This document shows, piece by piece, positions 10,078-21,255 of a stretch of 64,000 nt of DNA. This DNA is from Notamacropus eugenii (taxonomy: Eukaryota; Chordata; Mammalia; Diprotodontia; Macropodidae). The stretch lies in contig NC_092874.1 in the NCBI RefSeq assembly GCF_028372415.1, forward strand, positions 334,260,651 through 334,324,650, in the 5' to 3' direction. The position numbers were made by a program, and so were the translations under genes. Below the pieces are notes generated by a model. The model had not been told where the DNA came from and ran no database searches. It saw nothing but the letters and a program-made list of their open reading frames with translations. The first letter of the stretch is position 1. The number at the start of each line of letters is the position of its first letter.

Positions 10078-11155
10078 ATTGCTGGGAATGCCAAGTGGGA
10101 ACTCAAGCTAATACAAAACCAGTTCTCTGGTGAGGATGAGGTGTGGTATGTGAATGGCACTCAATCTTGTCAGAGGCAATGGTCTCAAGCATCTTTCCTT
10201 GCTATTGCCTCTCAGGAAGAAGATTTTTTTCCCTATCGGAGAGTCTGAGGATGGTAATTGGGGAGAAAGTCCTATCAGAACAGAAGAGTTAGGCAACAGT
10301 AGTGCTGACCACAAGAGAACAGGGACAAGAGAAAGAGAAGGTGACCAGTTCTCCTCCTTTTAACCCTCACACAATTCTAGTAGTAAAAATTTATCTTGGG
10401 ATTTTCTTCAAACTTTTAATTTAGAGTTCATATATTTAATTCTTTCTTCCTTTAAGCCTAACTTTCTAGAACTACTAGCAAGCCTTGAAGATACCTATAC
10501 TATGAAAATCTTAATCTTTATTTTTTTAAAGTGCTCTTTCTGTTATTTCACTTTTTTCCATTGATGCTTTGAGTTTATAATTAAATTGAGCTGCCCTCTT
10601 CGCTGTCTTTGGGAAGACTAGTTGATTGTTGAATTTTTTATTTTTGACATATCGTTTTGTTTGCTTTTGAAGTACACTTTTCATTCCTTTGGATGCTCCT
10701 TTATTTCCTTTCCCAATGCTATTTGCAGTTTGATTTTGTTTTGAATTCTGTTTCTATTTCTTTTGATTTGATTTGTGCTGTATTTGGTTTTTCAGTTTCC
10801 CTTGGGGAAATGCCTCCATCCCAACAGCTGTGCTTTGTCCCTGTGTTCCATTTACATATGAAAACCTGTTATTTAATAATGCTAACTGCAAGACTGGTGT
10901 TGCATTAAAGTGTTATTTAGTTGTCTGGAGGAGAATGGAATGTTGGTACTACCATTGCTGCTGATTTACATATTTGCTTTTCTATTTTTTACTGTGTACC
11001 AAAGAGCACTGTTTTCTATTACCATTGTAGTATGACTTCCTAGCTAGTCCATTTTCACCCTGTAGTCCGTCAAATATTATCATTATGGATTGATCTTCTG
11101 AAAATTTGTTTCTTATTGGACATTAACACCCATAGGGACTACTGATATTTGAAGA
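10078..11155. other. Intergenic, T-rich, nothing firm
   Basis: Plus strand is T-rich from about 10380 to 11050, which is what an eroded minus-strand LINE-1 looks like, but no diagnostic phrase was recognised. No gene seen. Confidence 0.4.
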
Positions 11156-11645
11156 GGCAGCTGGATGGCTCAGTGGGTGGAGCACTGACCCTGGAGTCAG
11201 GAAGTTTTATTGTTGTTCAGTCTTATCTGACTCTATTTGGAGTTTTCTTGGCAAAGATACTGGAGTGGTTTGCCATTTCCTTCTCCAGTTCATTTTATAG
11301 ATGAGAAAACTAAAGCAAACAGAGTTAAATGACTTATCCAGTTAAATGCTTTCACAGCTAGTAAGTATCTGAGGCTGGATTTGAACTCAGGAGGACTCAT
11401 TTTCCTGACTTCAGGCATGGTACTCTATCCACTGCATCACCTACCTACCCTGGAGTCAGGAAGACCTGAGTCCAAACCAAGCACGAGCCGTGTGACGCTG
11501 GGAAAGTCACTTAACCTCTGTTTACCTTGATCCACTGAAGAAGGAAATGGCAAATAACTCCAGCCTCTGCCAAGAAAACCCCATGGACAGTATGGTTCAT
11601 AGATCATGAAGAGTTGGACATGACTGAATGACTGAAAAACAACAG
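11156..11645 (+). repeat. Mar-1-type SINE interrupted by another SINE
   Basis: Head at 11156-11204 (GGCAGCTGGATGGCTCAGTG), body and RTE-like tail at 11448-11645 (ending GACTGAATGACTGAAAAACA). The two parts are separated by an inverted SINE at 11205-11447. Confidence 0.88.
11205..11447 (-). repeat. Inverted Mar-1-type SINE nested in the previous SINE
   Basis: Antisense order: RTE-like tail first (TTGTTGTTCAGTC, GGAGTGGTTTGCCATTTCC), CORE, then the head ending ATCACCTACCTA. It is bounded by perfect 16-bp target duplications CCCTGGAGTCAGGAAG at 11189-11204 and 11448-11463. Confidence 0.92.
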
Positions 11646-12354
11646 TAACATATGCATGGAGCTGCAGATATCACAAAAATTATGAGGGACACAGCAAAAA
11701 AAATTGGGGTGGGCTGCTGTAGAATAATTTACATATTATAAATAATGAGAGTAGGAGAATCCACTAAGAGCATGTTCTGTGAATCAACGGATCCATTTGA
11801 CCAGCAATTCTTGACAAAATCCACATGGGAAAGTGCACAGGAATTAGCTGGCAGGCTCCTGTTTGAAGTGGAGGAACTCTGTTTAAAAAGCTGCAAAATG
11901 AACAAGTAAATGGGATGACATAGTGCAGCAATTGAGGGACAGACTTAGGTCTGCTCTAGGGGCTTCCTCAGAAATGGATACTTCATTTGTGGGTAAGGCT
12001 GATTCCATATTCCCTATGCCAGACAGGAGAGCTTTAATTCTTCAGGGGGAAGGTTAGTTCCTCTAAGCCATATAGAGGAGCATGTCCTGTGGAAGAGTCA
12101 AGACTAGGTCTCTTGTGGCACAAAGGGGCAGCTCACCCTCCAGAGGAAACCAGGTTAGCAGCTCACCTGTAAGGAATGCCAAGGCTAGGTCTCTTATGGC
12201 AGAAAAGGGCAGCTCATCTATGCATAAGGTGAGGCCTAGTTCCCTTGAGGATGGAGGGTTCCTCTATAAGGAGAAGCTCTTTTTGAACTTTAGGTAACAG
12301 CTGGATCCCCTGGGAGTCACAGAGAAGCCTCACTGAGAGCAAGCCTCACACTAT
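11646..12354. other. Intergenic with a degenerate internal repeat at about 12052-12260
   Basis: The phrase CTAGGTCTCTTRTGGCA occurs at 12104 and 12185 (81 bp apart), with weaker relatives at about 12052 and 12236. The short open frame 12082-12297 only reflects this repetition. The rest is unclassified. Confidence 0.5.
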
Positions 12355-12450
12355 CAGCGGTGGGGAACCAAACTTAATGGACTCAGAGGGCTGCACTTGA
12401 GGACCTAGAGGGCCACATGTGACCTTGAGGCCACAGGTTCCCCACTCCTG
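12355..12450. mobile_element. Miniature hAT-like DNA transposon, copy 2
   Basis: CAGCGGTGGGGAACC at the left, GGTTCCCCACTCCTG at the right, and the shared interior GGGCCACATGTGACCTTGAG. Flanks CACACTAT and CACTAGAT are a poor match to an 8-bp duplication, so that part is uncertain. Confidence 0.78.
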
Positions 12451-12929
12451 CACTAGATAGATACCTCATTACAGCAGCAAGGATCGACCCAAAATAGAAA
12501 TTTTAGGATCTTATAACCAAAGGGCTGGCTGGTAACAGGGGCATGATGTATTATTTGATGGGAAGTACTAGAGACTCTGAGTTTGAAAAGAAAACCTTGG
12601 AACCGCACCTCAGGTACAATTTCAAAAGCCTGAGTAGTTCTATATCCTTGTCCTAATGGCTGAAATGGTGTTTACTGTGTTAAAACAAAACCCAAAACCA
12701 TTCAGTTCAGAGGGAGTTACTATCCACATTTGCATTGCAGGTGGATGGCCACTTATTGAGAAGAAAAGATATTGACGTTGAAAGAGCGTATCTGACTAGA
12801 CTGACCCAAAAAGCCAGAGGAGAGAAGGGAGGACATCCCAGGCATGGACAGCCAGAGAAAATTCCCAGAGCTGAGAGATGGAGGGTCTTGTTCAAGGAAG
12901 GGCCAGAAGGCCAGTGTCGCTGGATCTTG

Positions 12930-13015
12930 GCTTGTTTCCTCATTTATAAAAGGAAGAGGCTGGACTAGGTACCGTTTAAAGCCTCTTGGAACTAACTCTA
13001 AATTCTATGATGCTT
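12930..13015 (+). repeat. CORE-SINE 3' end with CR1/L3-like tail
   Basis: GTTTCCTCATTTATAAAAGG, GGCTGGACTAGGTACC, then TCTAAATTCTATGATGCTTT, the sense form of the tail seen antisense at 46195 and 37185. Confidence 0.68.
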
Positions 13016-13769
13016 TGAGTACCCACACCAATGGAATTATGACTCTATGGAAATAACGAAACAAGAAGTCTTCTCATTTTTTTCACCTACCAAGTGACGC
13101 CAGCAGGTGATCCCCAAAGGGATCCTCACTAATGGTCTCAAGTGCCTGGGAAGGATATTGAGCACAGCTGGGCAAAGGGATAGCTTATCTGGGGCAGATG
13201 TCCTACATCTAATTTGGCCAGAAAAAATTCATTTGCTCTTTTCCCTCAAGAAGGGCAGAGCTAGAGGCAATGGTGAGAGGTTGCAGAGGGTCAGGTTTCA
13301 GCTTTGAGTAAGGCAACGTTTCCTAACTATCCTGACTGTCCAAAAGTGGAATGAGCCTTTGGAAAGCAATCTATTCCCGACCACTGGAGGACTCTTTTTC
13401 AAGTTCAAGTCTGCTGGGGATGCTGGCAAAGGGAGTCCCATTCTAGCATACGTTGGACTAGAAGCTTCCAACTCTGGGACTCTGATTCTGCACCCTTGGA
13501 GGGTGACCTCTCATTAAGCCATTATCAGTCATTTATACGTTATCGTGAATGAGTTTACTAAACTTCTTTCTCCTGGCAGAAGCTGAGAGTACTCCCATGC
13601 AGAATATCAGCCACTATAGGGTAGGTTTTAGTTGAGAGGAAGAATAGAGAGGCCCAGGGGTAGGCACAAAGTAGAGGGGACAAGATGAAAGGGCTACTTT
13701 CTTAGGGGAAGCAACAGAGAGGGTGGGTCTCAATGTTGCACTCAATTTTGCCTTGGGATGTTCCTTTGT
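13016..13769. other. Intergenic, nothing recognised
   Basis: No gene or diagnostic repeat found on either strand. Flanking part 12451-12929 is likewise featureless. Confidence 0.4.
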
Positions 13770-14045
13770 ATAGGGATCACATGCCACCTCCTCCATGAAG
13801 CCTTCCTTGAACCCTACAATTAAACATTCACAGCTTCATAGATCTAGAGCTGGGAAGGGACCTCAGAAGCCACAAATTCCTCTTTCCCTGAAAACCTCAT
13901 AAGTACTTTGTTTATCTCAATACATCTTGTTCTGCCTTATAGTTTTACGTCCTTGTCTTTATCTCCTCTACTAGTCCCTTGAAGGTCAAGTCAACATGTA
14001 TTTCTTAAGGGTCTACCATGTGCCCAGCACTGTGCTAAGTGTTGG
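13770..14045 (+). repeat. LINE-2 3' end with an inserted CR1/L3-like piece
   Basis: Starts CCTCCATGAAGCCTTCCTTG and ends with the L2-like TGTGCCCAGCACTGTGCTAA. A foreign segment at about 13830-13895 (GAGCTGGGAAGGGACCTCAG) interrupts it. Confidence 0.65.
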
Positions 14046-14073
14046 GTTATAAATATGTCTCATTCATCTTGGT

Positions 14074-14312
14074 GGGGGAGCAGCTAGGTGACACAGTGGA
14101 TAGAGCACTGGGCCTGGAAGATCCGAGTTCAAGTCTGTCCTCAGACACTTTCTAGTTGTATGATGGGCAAGTTACTTCACCCTGTTTGTCTCAGCTTCCT
14201 CATCTGTGAAATGAACAGGTGAAGGAAATGGCAAACCACTCCAGGATCTTTGCCAAGAAAACTCCATGGACTATGAGTTCAGGTAGAGACAGTACTGAAT
14301 GACTGGATAAAA
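14074..14312 (+). repeat. Mar-1-type SINE
   Basis: GAGCAGCTAGGTGACACAGT head, then CAGCTTCCTCATCTGTGAAA core, then GAAGGAAATGGCAAACCACT tail. Confidence 0.87.
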
Positions 14313-15596
14313 GAACAATTCATTGGTACTCTCCATCCTTTTTGAAAGCAGGCACTGTGCACAGCAGCAGGCTTGATCAATATAGAATTGAACTGAACAG
14401 AGCAGCACCCAAGAGAAACAAAATGTTTCTTCCACAAAGCTCTGATGGAGGCAGGTAGTACCAATGGGACTCAGCTTTGGGACTGGTTTGTCATGGGCCT
14501 CCAGTGACCAACCATGATCCCAGAGGATTGATGAGAAGGTGAAGCATGCTGCAAGCTTTCTGACAGAGAAGTGATAGACTCAGGGGGAGGAGTGAGCTAT
14601 AGCTTTTATCCACACATGGTAAGTGTGGAAATTAATTTTGTTTCTCCATGCATGTTTGCTACAAGTATTTTGTTTGTCTTTTCTATTTTTTTCATTGATG
14701 GCAGTGGACAGTAAGTGGTAGGGAGAAAACACTGATTTTTGTTCAAGGAAAAATTTAATTTTAAAAACTGGGGCTCTTAGTTTCTGGTCTCCTCCATACC
14801 TGCCAAAGGAAAAAGTAAGAAACATTTCTGTATGAGAGGGTCTCTCCACCATTATCAGAGTACAGCAGCCCCCGAGGTGAGGCAAGCACCTCAACAGTCC
14901 CCTAAAAGAACTCTTTTGAAGAGTGACCCCATTATATGGCATGCATGGAAGTGGGCTCCCTCAGCAGGAAGGGGCCCTGGATCCCCTTCCAAGAACATCT
15001 GGCCTTAGCGGCTAATGGAACTAATGAATGATCGTCTGGTCTCCAGACTTTGCGTCCAAATTGTCCCAGCAGTTGATCTGTCGCTGGGAGCACATGAATA
15101 GCACTTAAAAGGCTGCAGAAATAGTCCAGCCAAAACCAGTTCTCTCAAGCTTGCCTGGAATAATGGAAAATGCGTTTGCTTTCTCCGGTGACAGAGGAAG
15201 CAGATGCTTCTAGGACTAGGAACCGAGACAAGCTGCTGAGTTGGCAAAACATGTCTGTCTGGATTGGGAGAGCTTTCTAACAGAGACCCACATCCAAGGG
15301 GTTGACTGAAATTGCAAGGAAAAGCTTAAGGAACATGGCTTGTTTTAAAACATAAAAATAAACTGCCTTACTGAAAAATTACTGATACTTTATCCCTTGA
15401 AATGAGTTCATTTAAACGTAAATAGTTACTAAGCAGTTTTAGTTGCTTATGTGGGTACTCAGTTTTGTTTTTAATAAAACATTTAATTTAGAAAATCCAC
15501 TAATTTTGCATAATACTTTACATTTTTCAAAATACTTCCATATGGGACTATTTTCATCTTTTATCCCTAGCACCTCAAATGTTGTATTTCACATTT
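14313..15596. other. Intergenic, mostly unique sequence
   Basis: No gene recognised. The block 14990-15310 is non-repetitive and keeps several CpGs (see findings). 15340-15590 is AT-rich. Confidence 0.45.
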
Positions 15597-15820
15597 TGTT
15601 GTTGTTTAGTCATTTTCAGTCATGTCCAACTCATCTTGACCATTATTTAGAATTTTCTTGGGAAAGATGCTTGAGTGGTTTGTCATTTCCTTTTCCAGTT
15701 CATTTTGCAGATGAGGAAACTGAGGCAGACGAGGTGAAGTGAATTGTCTAGTGTCACATAGCTAGTAAGGATCTGAGGACAGATTTCAACTCTAACCATT
15801 GTACCACCTAATTGTCCTTG
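15597..15820 (-). repeat. Mar-1-type SINE
   Basis: Antisense: GTTGTTTAGTCATTTTCAGT tail end, GAGTGGTTTGTCATTTCC, GATGAGGAAACTGAGGCAGA, head end GTACCACCTAATTGTCC. Confidence 0.87.
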
Positions 15821-15879
15821 TTTTTTTTCGCATAGTAGGTACTTAATGCCTATGAATAACTATAATCTTCTTGTAGTAT

Positions 15880-16025
15880 CAGTGTTTGCAAAGCCCTAGT
15901 ATGCATAGTATCTCATATCATTCTCATGACAACCCCTGAAATAGACAAGGAAGGGAGAGATACAGTTAGATACAGCTAGAATACAGTTGTCCAGACTTCT
16001 CATCTGATATGCCCTTTCCACTGTA
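15880..16025 (-). repeat. MIR fragment
   Basis: TTTGCAAAGCCCTAGTATGC and CTCATATCATTCTCATGACA are antisense MIR-tail phrases; strongly diverged. Confidence 0.55.
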
Positions 16026-16039
16026 CCATACTGTTTTCT

Positions 16040-16208
16040 CACAACTACTTTATGAAGTAGGTAGAATGAATATTATCACCATCCTTTTACCGATGAGGAG
16101 ATGGAAATCTGGAGAAGGAAAGTGACCTGGCCAAAGTCTCTCAGCAAGATAATGGCAGAGCCCAAACTGGAATCCTAGGGCTCTTTCTATGTACCCTTGC
16201 TGCCTGGA
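16040..16208 (-). repeat. MIR fragment
   Basis: ATGAAGTAGGTAGAATGAAT, CGATGAGGAGATGGAAATCT and the head CTCTTTCTATGTACCCTTGC, all antisense. Confidence 0.68.
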
Positions 16209-16584
16209 TGGCTGGATAGATCTCTCCTGGGCAGGACTTAAAGGTTGGAGGAATGCCCCAAAATCCACCAACATCCTCTGGGACCTCTTCCCTGGGTCCT
16301 CTGCTCCTTATTTTCTTCCCCTCAGGCATCTCACCACTTAAGGAACTTTCCTTCCCTTGCTTCCCTTCCCCCAAGAAAGAAAGAGCATCCCCACCCCAGC
16401 TTCCAATTTCAGTTATGAAGTAAATCCCATTCTCCCATCCCGCTTTCTTTTTCTCTTGCAGATTGCTTCTCACAGGGCTGCTCAATTTGGGTTAATTGGC
16501 TCATCACTAGTTGGTAAGATATTTTTTTCCAAGGAAAGAGCCTGGGAGGATACAGATGCTAATGCAGGTGCAGACTGGAAAGAC
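16209..16584. other. Intergenic, nothing recognised
   Basis: Unique-looking sequence without a supported gene. Confidence 0.4.
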
Positions 16585-16785
16585 AAGATGGCCTAGTAGA
16601 AAGAATGATTGCTGAATGGGGAATCAGAAAAGCTAGGCTTGAGTAGCTCTGCCACTCACTAGCTTTGTGACTCCCAAGCCAGCCATTTGCACTCTCAGTT
16701 TCCTCACTTGTAAAATGGGCGTATCCATCTTGCAGGGTTGCTGTGAGGCAAACATTATAAAAATTCAGATTGCAAATGAGATGGT
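16585..16785 (+). repeat. MIR, near complete
   Basis: GATGGCCTAGTAGAAAGAAT head, CTCTGCCACTCACTAGCTTT, core TCAGTTTCCTCACTTGTAAA and TTGCAGGGTTGCTGTGAGG tail. Confidence 0.83.
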
Positions 16786-17059
16786 GTCACTTCAATGGCT
16801 GTCCCTCGATGTCTACAGTATCAGAAATATACTCATTCTCTCCTCCTTAGTACTGTTGGTTTTTTCCCATCTTGTTTATTTTTATTTTTATCCACTTTGC
16901 ACTTAGCATAGTACTTGACATGTGTCAAGTCAGCTCTTAATAAATTGTCTGTCTATCTACTTCTCTCTCTTTCCTCTCTCTCCCCCTCCCTCCCTCCCTC
17001 TCCTTGTCTGTCTTCCCTATCAGGCAGACTCTTTTTTTTTCTTCCCTAGAAATGTTCAA
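16786..17059. other. L2-like tail and pyrimidine-rich tract
   Basis: 16790-16950 resembles an L2 3' end (CACTTAGCATAGTACTTGAC ... AATAAATTG). 16955-17005 is CT-rich low complexity. Confidence 0.45.
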
Positions 17060-17235
17060 TTTTCTTTCCATTTTGGGGGTGTTTTTAAAAATTCAATTTT
17101 ATTATATTTTCAGATCTGCATTCTTTCCTACCATTCCTGCTCTACCCCCTCGAGAAAACAAGAAAAAAAAACCCATTACAAACATATATAGTCGAGCAAA
17201 CCAAATTCCTGCACTAGCTATGTAAAAAATAAAAA
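17060..17235 (-). repeat. LINE-1 3'-terminal fragment
   Basis: Antisense of the L1 3' UTR type seen at 59845 and 60685: a short T-rich lead, a pyrimidine-rich centre, then CATTACAAACATATATAGTC and the region of CAAATTCCTGCACTAGC. Confidence 0.55.
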
Positions 17236-17630
17236 AGCCTTCTCTACACTGAGTCCTCACCTCTTTGTCGGGGAGGTGCCTCCTTCAGTCTAACAGGTTC
17301 TCAACAGCAGCCCTCAGGCAGAGTCAGGCCAAAACATCTCTGCAACTCTCTCAAGGTTTAAAAATTCCTTAACTGTCCTCCTTCTCCATGAAAGTATGAA
17401 TCTATCTTTATATCTTAAGAGAGTAGCTTGTTTCAGTGAAACAGGTGCTGTAGGACTGGGCTTATACCCTAAAGATGTCTGTGGTAAGCAGAAAATCCCC
17501 ACGCACACCAAAATATTGATAGTAACACTTTTTGTGAGGGCAAAGAATTGGAATCAAGGTAGATGCCCATCAGCTGGGGGAAAATGGCTACACAAATTGT
17601 GCAACATGAACGTGTTATCATTCCTGTGCT

Positions 17631-17890
17631 ATCTTGTTGTTCAGTCATCCCACTTGTATTCCACTCTCCACAATCCCATTTAGGGTTTCCTTGGCAGAGA
17701 TACTAGAATGGTCTGCATGTCCTTCTCTGGCCCATTTTAGAGATGAGGACCTGAGGCAAACAGGGTCAAGTAACTTGCTCAGGGTCACATGGGCAAGTAA
17801 GTGTCTGAGACCACATTTGAACTCAAGCAGATGAGTCTTCCTGACTCCAGACCTGGCACTCTGTGGGCTATGGCACTACCTAGCTGCCCC
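17631..17890 (-). repeat. Mar-1-type SINE inside the L1
   Basis: TTGTTGTTCAGTCATCCCAC tail end, GAGGACCTGAGGCAAACAGG core, head end CACTACCTAGCTGCCCC. Confidence 0.88.
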
Positions 17891-17927
17891 ATGTCTCATA
17901 GTGACAGATACCTAAAAGGAAGCAGAG

Positions 17928-18168
17928 GGAATAAGCATTTATTAAGCACCTGCTAAGTGCTGGGCACATATATTATCTTTTAATCTCACAACAACCCTAT
18001 GAGGTAGGTACTGTTATAATCTCCATTGTACACTTGGGGAAACTGAGGTAAATGGGGTTAAGGGACTTGCCCCTGATCACACAGCTAGTAGGCCAAATTT
18101 GAACTCAGGAAACTGAGTCTTCCTGACTCCTGGCCCAATAGACTATATATTGCACCACCTAGCTGCCC
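17928..18168 (-). repeat. CORE-SINE (MIR/Ther-1 type) inside the L1
   Basis: AAGCATTTATTAAGCACCTG L2-like tail, TCACAACAACCCTATGAGGT, ACACAGCTAGTAGG, head end CACCACCTAGCTGCCC. Confidence 0.87.
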
Positions 18169-18700
18169 ATTACTGTGTTATAGGAAATGACAAGTATGAT
18201 GAATATAGAGAAGCATGGGAAAATCCATCTGCACTGATACAGAAGTGAACAGACCCAAGAAAACAGCATGCTCAATGACTGCCACAATAGAAATGGAAGG
18301 AATCACACCACAGATATAGACAGACAGAAACACACACGCACAACTGCTGCCAATTAACAAAGAACCAGCCTGGCTTGGAAGAGATATAAGAAGATACCCC
18401 CACCCTACTCCCTTTGTGGAAGTGGGAGGTTCATGAGTGTGGTACACTTCCCTTTTTCCCCTCAGATTATGCTTTTTATTCCTTTTTTTTGTCTCTACTT
18501 TTGTTATCGTTGCTATATGGGATGGCTCTCTGGGACGGGAAGGGATGCTGGGAGAAATTTTAGTGACTTAAAAGAACATATGTCATCAATAAAAACTTAT
18601 TTGGAAAGAAAGATCCAGCAGGAAGCAGCAACCCCAAAAGGTTGCTGTTAACTCTGCTATGGAACAACTGTAAATAAAGCAATCACTGGACAACTTCTCA

Positions 18701-19904
18701 TTTTAGTGGATGCAGTCACCAAAATAAATGTACTTTACAATATCACATGTAAGGCCCATTTCGTCTCTACTACGCTGAACTTTGCATCTCTCCTTTCTTT
18801 CCACACACGATAACATTTGGGTCACCTGGTTGGTTTTATGAGATCATGTTTGTCTAACGGGGCCAGGCAGTGTGTGTTTCAGAAATCGTGGGTGTGTGAA
18901 AGATGTCATCTACTGCCAGACCAGGCTAGGTGCAAAGCAATATGTGCTAAGTGGTAGGGTGGGGGAGGAGGGAGATACAGCCTCACCAGCTCCTTTATCG
19001 TCTCTGCTGACTGGCTCTTTTCCCAGATAACTTTCTCTCTGGGCTCATAAGTAGTCTAGCGCGTGAATTTGATCAAATTTACCCCAAATGTAGAAAGCTT
19101 TTTCTCTGTTTGGCCTCTCTTTGCCACTCCCTTTCGACAGAGAGAAAAATGTGTTATCCCTTTAGGCAAGTTTCTCAGCTCGCAATTGCAAACTGTGCCC
19201 TTATAGACGTGGACACAGATCATAAGTTAATTGGTCATGACCTTTAATGGCATTATCAAATAGCATAAAGCACAGATAGGTATTAAGTTATAGCCACAAT
19301 ATGGCTTGTAGGAGGAGGAGGGAGGTAGTAGGCCTGTTTTTTCCACCCCACTAGTCAGAAGGGAAAACAGGAAGAAAAATAGTCGGAGAGAAGTTTCCTC
19401 AGGCAGCCAAGACAAGGGTGTGGGAAGGAGCTGTGGGCTGTGCTTCGTTCTCACCAACTGCCAGAGCTACTGGCTTCTGGTCGTTTCTTCTGGTCTGGCC
19501 AGTACCTTGTTTTCATTTATTTCTGCTATAACTCTGCTTTCCTGCATGCCAGTCCTAAGCTACTTTCTGGGCTTGGGAGAAACCTAGTTGTGAATTGTTC
19601 TTTAACCATCTCCTATTCGCCTTCTTCTACTATAGTCTCAAGGATAGGGACAATATTTTACTTTTCTCATGCTCTGCCCACATCCCCCAGCTCCCTTTAA
19701 TGCCTAGTATGGGGTCACCCACATAACAAATGATCAGCTAGTGCTATTGGCTGGAGTCCTTATGGACTCCTGTTCTTCAAGTCTAAAGAGGAGAGGCCTT
19801 GGCTCCTCTCTCTCAGGGGCCAGAGTGGTAAGGTTAGGAAGCAGGACAGAAAATCTGGGGCCTCAGGTACTTCTAGAAGGACTGGTACTAAGGAATAAGG
19901 CACA
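18701..19904. other. Intergenic, largely unique
   Basis: No gene recognised. 18780-19260 is repeat-free with scattered CpGs and may be a conserved non-coding element (see findings). Short open frames on both strands look like chance. Confidence 0.45.
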
Positions 19905-20060
19905 AGCAGAGGTCAGAAGACCTGGGTTTGAGGTCAGGCTCTGATATCCATTAGTTGTGTGACATGGGGCAAACCATAAGATCTGAGAATGAGTAGAACT
20001 TTGAGTTGGAAAGGACCTTAGTTCACCATCTTGTTCAACCTATCAGGCAGTCATCAAGAA
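19905..20060 (+). repeat. MIR head followed by a CR1/L3-type tail piece
   Basis: AGAAGACCTGGGTTTGAGGT and GTTGTGTGACATGGGGCAAA (plus strand) run into GAGTTGGAAAGGACCTTAG, which reads as an antisense CR1/L3-like end. Probably two fragments. Confidence 0.55.
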
Positions 20061-20139
20061 TTTATTTTTTAAAATTTATTTTACTTTTAATCTATAGAAT
20101 AAAACAAGCATTTCCATAATATAGTATCATAAGAAAGTT

Positions 20140-20480
20140 GATTGCATGTCAGGCATTTATTAAGCACTTCCTTTGTGTTAGGCACCTTGCTAAGTGCTGG
20201 GGCTAAAAAAAGAAGGGTAAAAAACCAATCCCCGCTCTCAAAGAGCTAGAGGTCTGTGGAAAGTAAGGACCAGAGAAGCCAAAGTCACAGAGGTTGCTGG
20301 TAGGCCAGTGCAGACTCCCTACAGTCCACTCACTTTGTATTTACTTTGTATACGTACTTGTTTCCCCAATAGAAGGTAAGGTCTGTGAGGTCTGGAGCTC
20401 TTTCATTCTTGTCTTTGTAGCCCGAGTGCATTGCGCACAATAGATGCTTAAGAAGGACTTGTTGATTGATTCTGATTTCA
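20140..20480 (+). repeat. LINE-2-related fragments
   Basis: 20145-20240 holds AAGCACTTCCTTTGTGTTAG and CAAAGAGCTAGAGG. 20300-20480 is an L2 tail with AGAAGGTAAGGTCTGTGAGG and CACAATAGATGCTTAAGAAG. Confidence 0.6.
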
Positions 20481-20639
20481 AATCCAGTGAGCACTATTTC
20501 CACACACTCCATCTTCTTATCAGTTCACTGATTCCACCTTCCCTAGGAAGCAGGGACAAGGGTTAAACTAGGCATTGTGGACAGGTCCTGACTTGGTCCA
20601 GGTTCTAAAATCCCTGGATCTGAAGTGACCAAGTAATGT

Positions 20640-20975
20640 ATCCTCAGTGGGGCAAGAGTCGAGACCTTGGAATCACTTTGTGGCCCTGTTTCCTTATCTG
20701 TTACCTGGGGATGGGAATGCATGTCACCCAACTCATAGGTTGTTTGGGCAAAGTACTTTGTAAGACTAATAATGTCGGTAATAATTATTACTATTTACTT
20801 TAAGGATTGCAAAATGTTATATATTTTCTCATTTGATTCTCTGAAAGATCTGTGGGAGTATATACTACAGGTGCCATCATTTCTATACAGATCAAGATAC
20901 TGAAGTCCAGAGCAATCAAATGAATTGTCCAATGTCGCAAAACCAATCAGTGTCAAAGTTAAGACTGGGACCTGA
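20640..20975. repeat. Two abutting MIR fragments in opposite orientation
   Basis: Plus-strand piece 20640-20775 (TGTTTCCTTATCTGTTACCT). Minus-strand piece 20790-20975 (GGATTGCAAAATGTTATATA, CAGATCAAGATACTGAAGTC). Confidence 0.55.
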
Positions 20976-21021
20976 ATCCAAATCAATCAGTCAACAAACA
21001 TTTTTAGAGCATTTACTAAAG

Positions 21022-21255
21022 GGTGGTGCAGTGGATAGAGCTCAGGCTTAGAGTCAGAAAGACCTGAGTTCAAATCTGATCTCAGACTAGATTTACTATC
21101 TATATGACCCTAGGCATGTCCCTTAACTCTGCCTCAGTTTCCTCATTTGTAAAATGAGCTGAAGAAGGAAATGGCAAATCACTCTAGCGTCTTTGCCAAG
21201 AAAACCTGAAATGGAATCACAAAGAGTGACCAAAAATGACTGAATAACAACACAG
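21022..21255 (+). repeat. Mar-1-type SINE inserted in an L2-like tail
   Basis: GGTGGTGCAGTGGATAGAGC head, TCCTCATTTGTAAAATGAGC core, GAAGGAAATGGCAAATCACT tail. Flanks TTTTTAGAGCATTTACTAA and CAGGCCCTGTGCTAAGTA join into one L2-like phrase. Confidence 0.85.

Larger units (their letters stand above)
17440..18700 (+). repeat. LINE-1 3' end, split by SINE insertions
   Basis: Sense L1 3' phrases at 17440-17630 (AAGAATTGGAATCAAGGTAG, GATGCCCATCAGCTGGGGG) resume at 18170 (GTGTTATAGGAAATGACAAG) and run to about 18700. Two SINEs lie between. The bordering TTCCTGTGCTAT and TTACTGTGTTAT look like a diverged target duplication. Confidence 0.72.
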
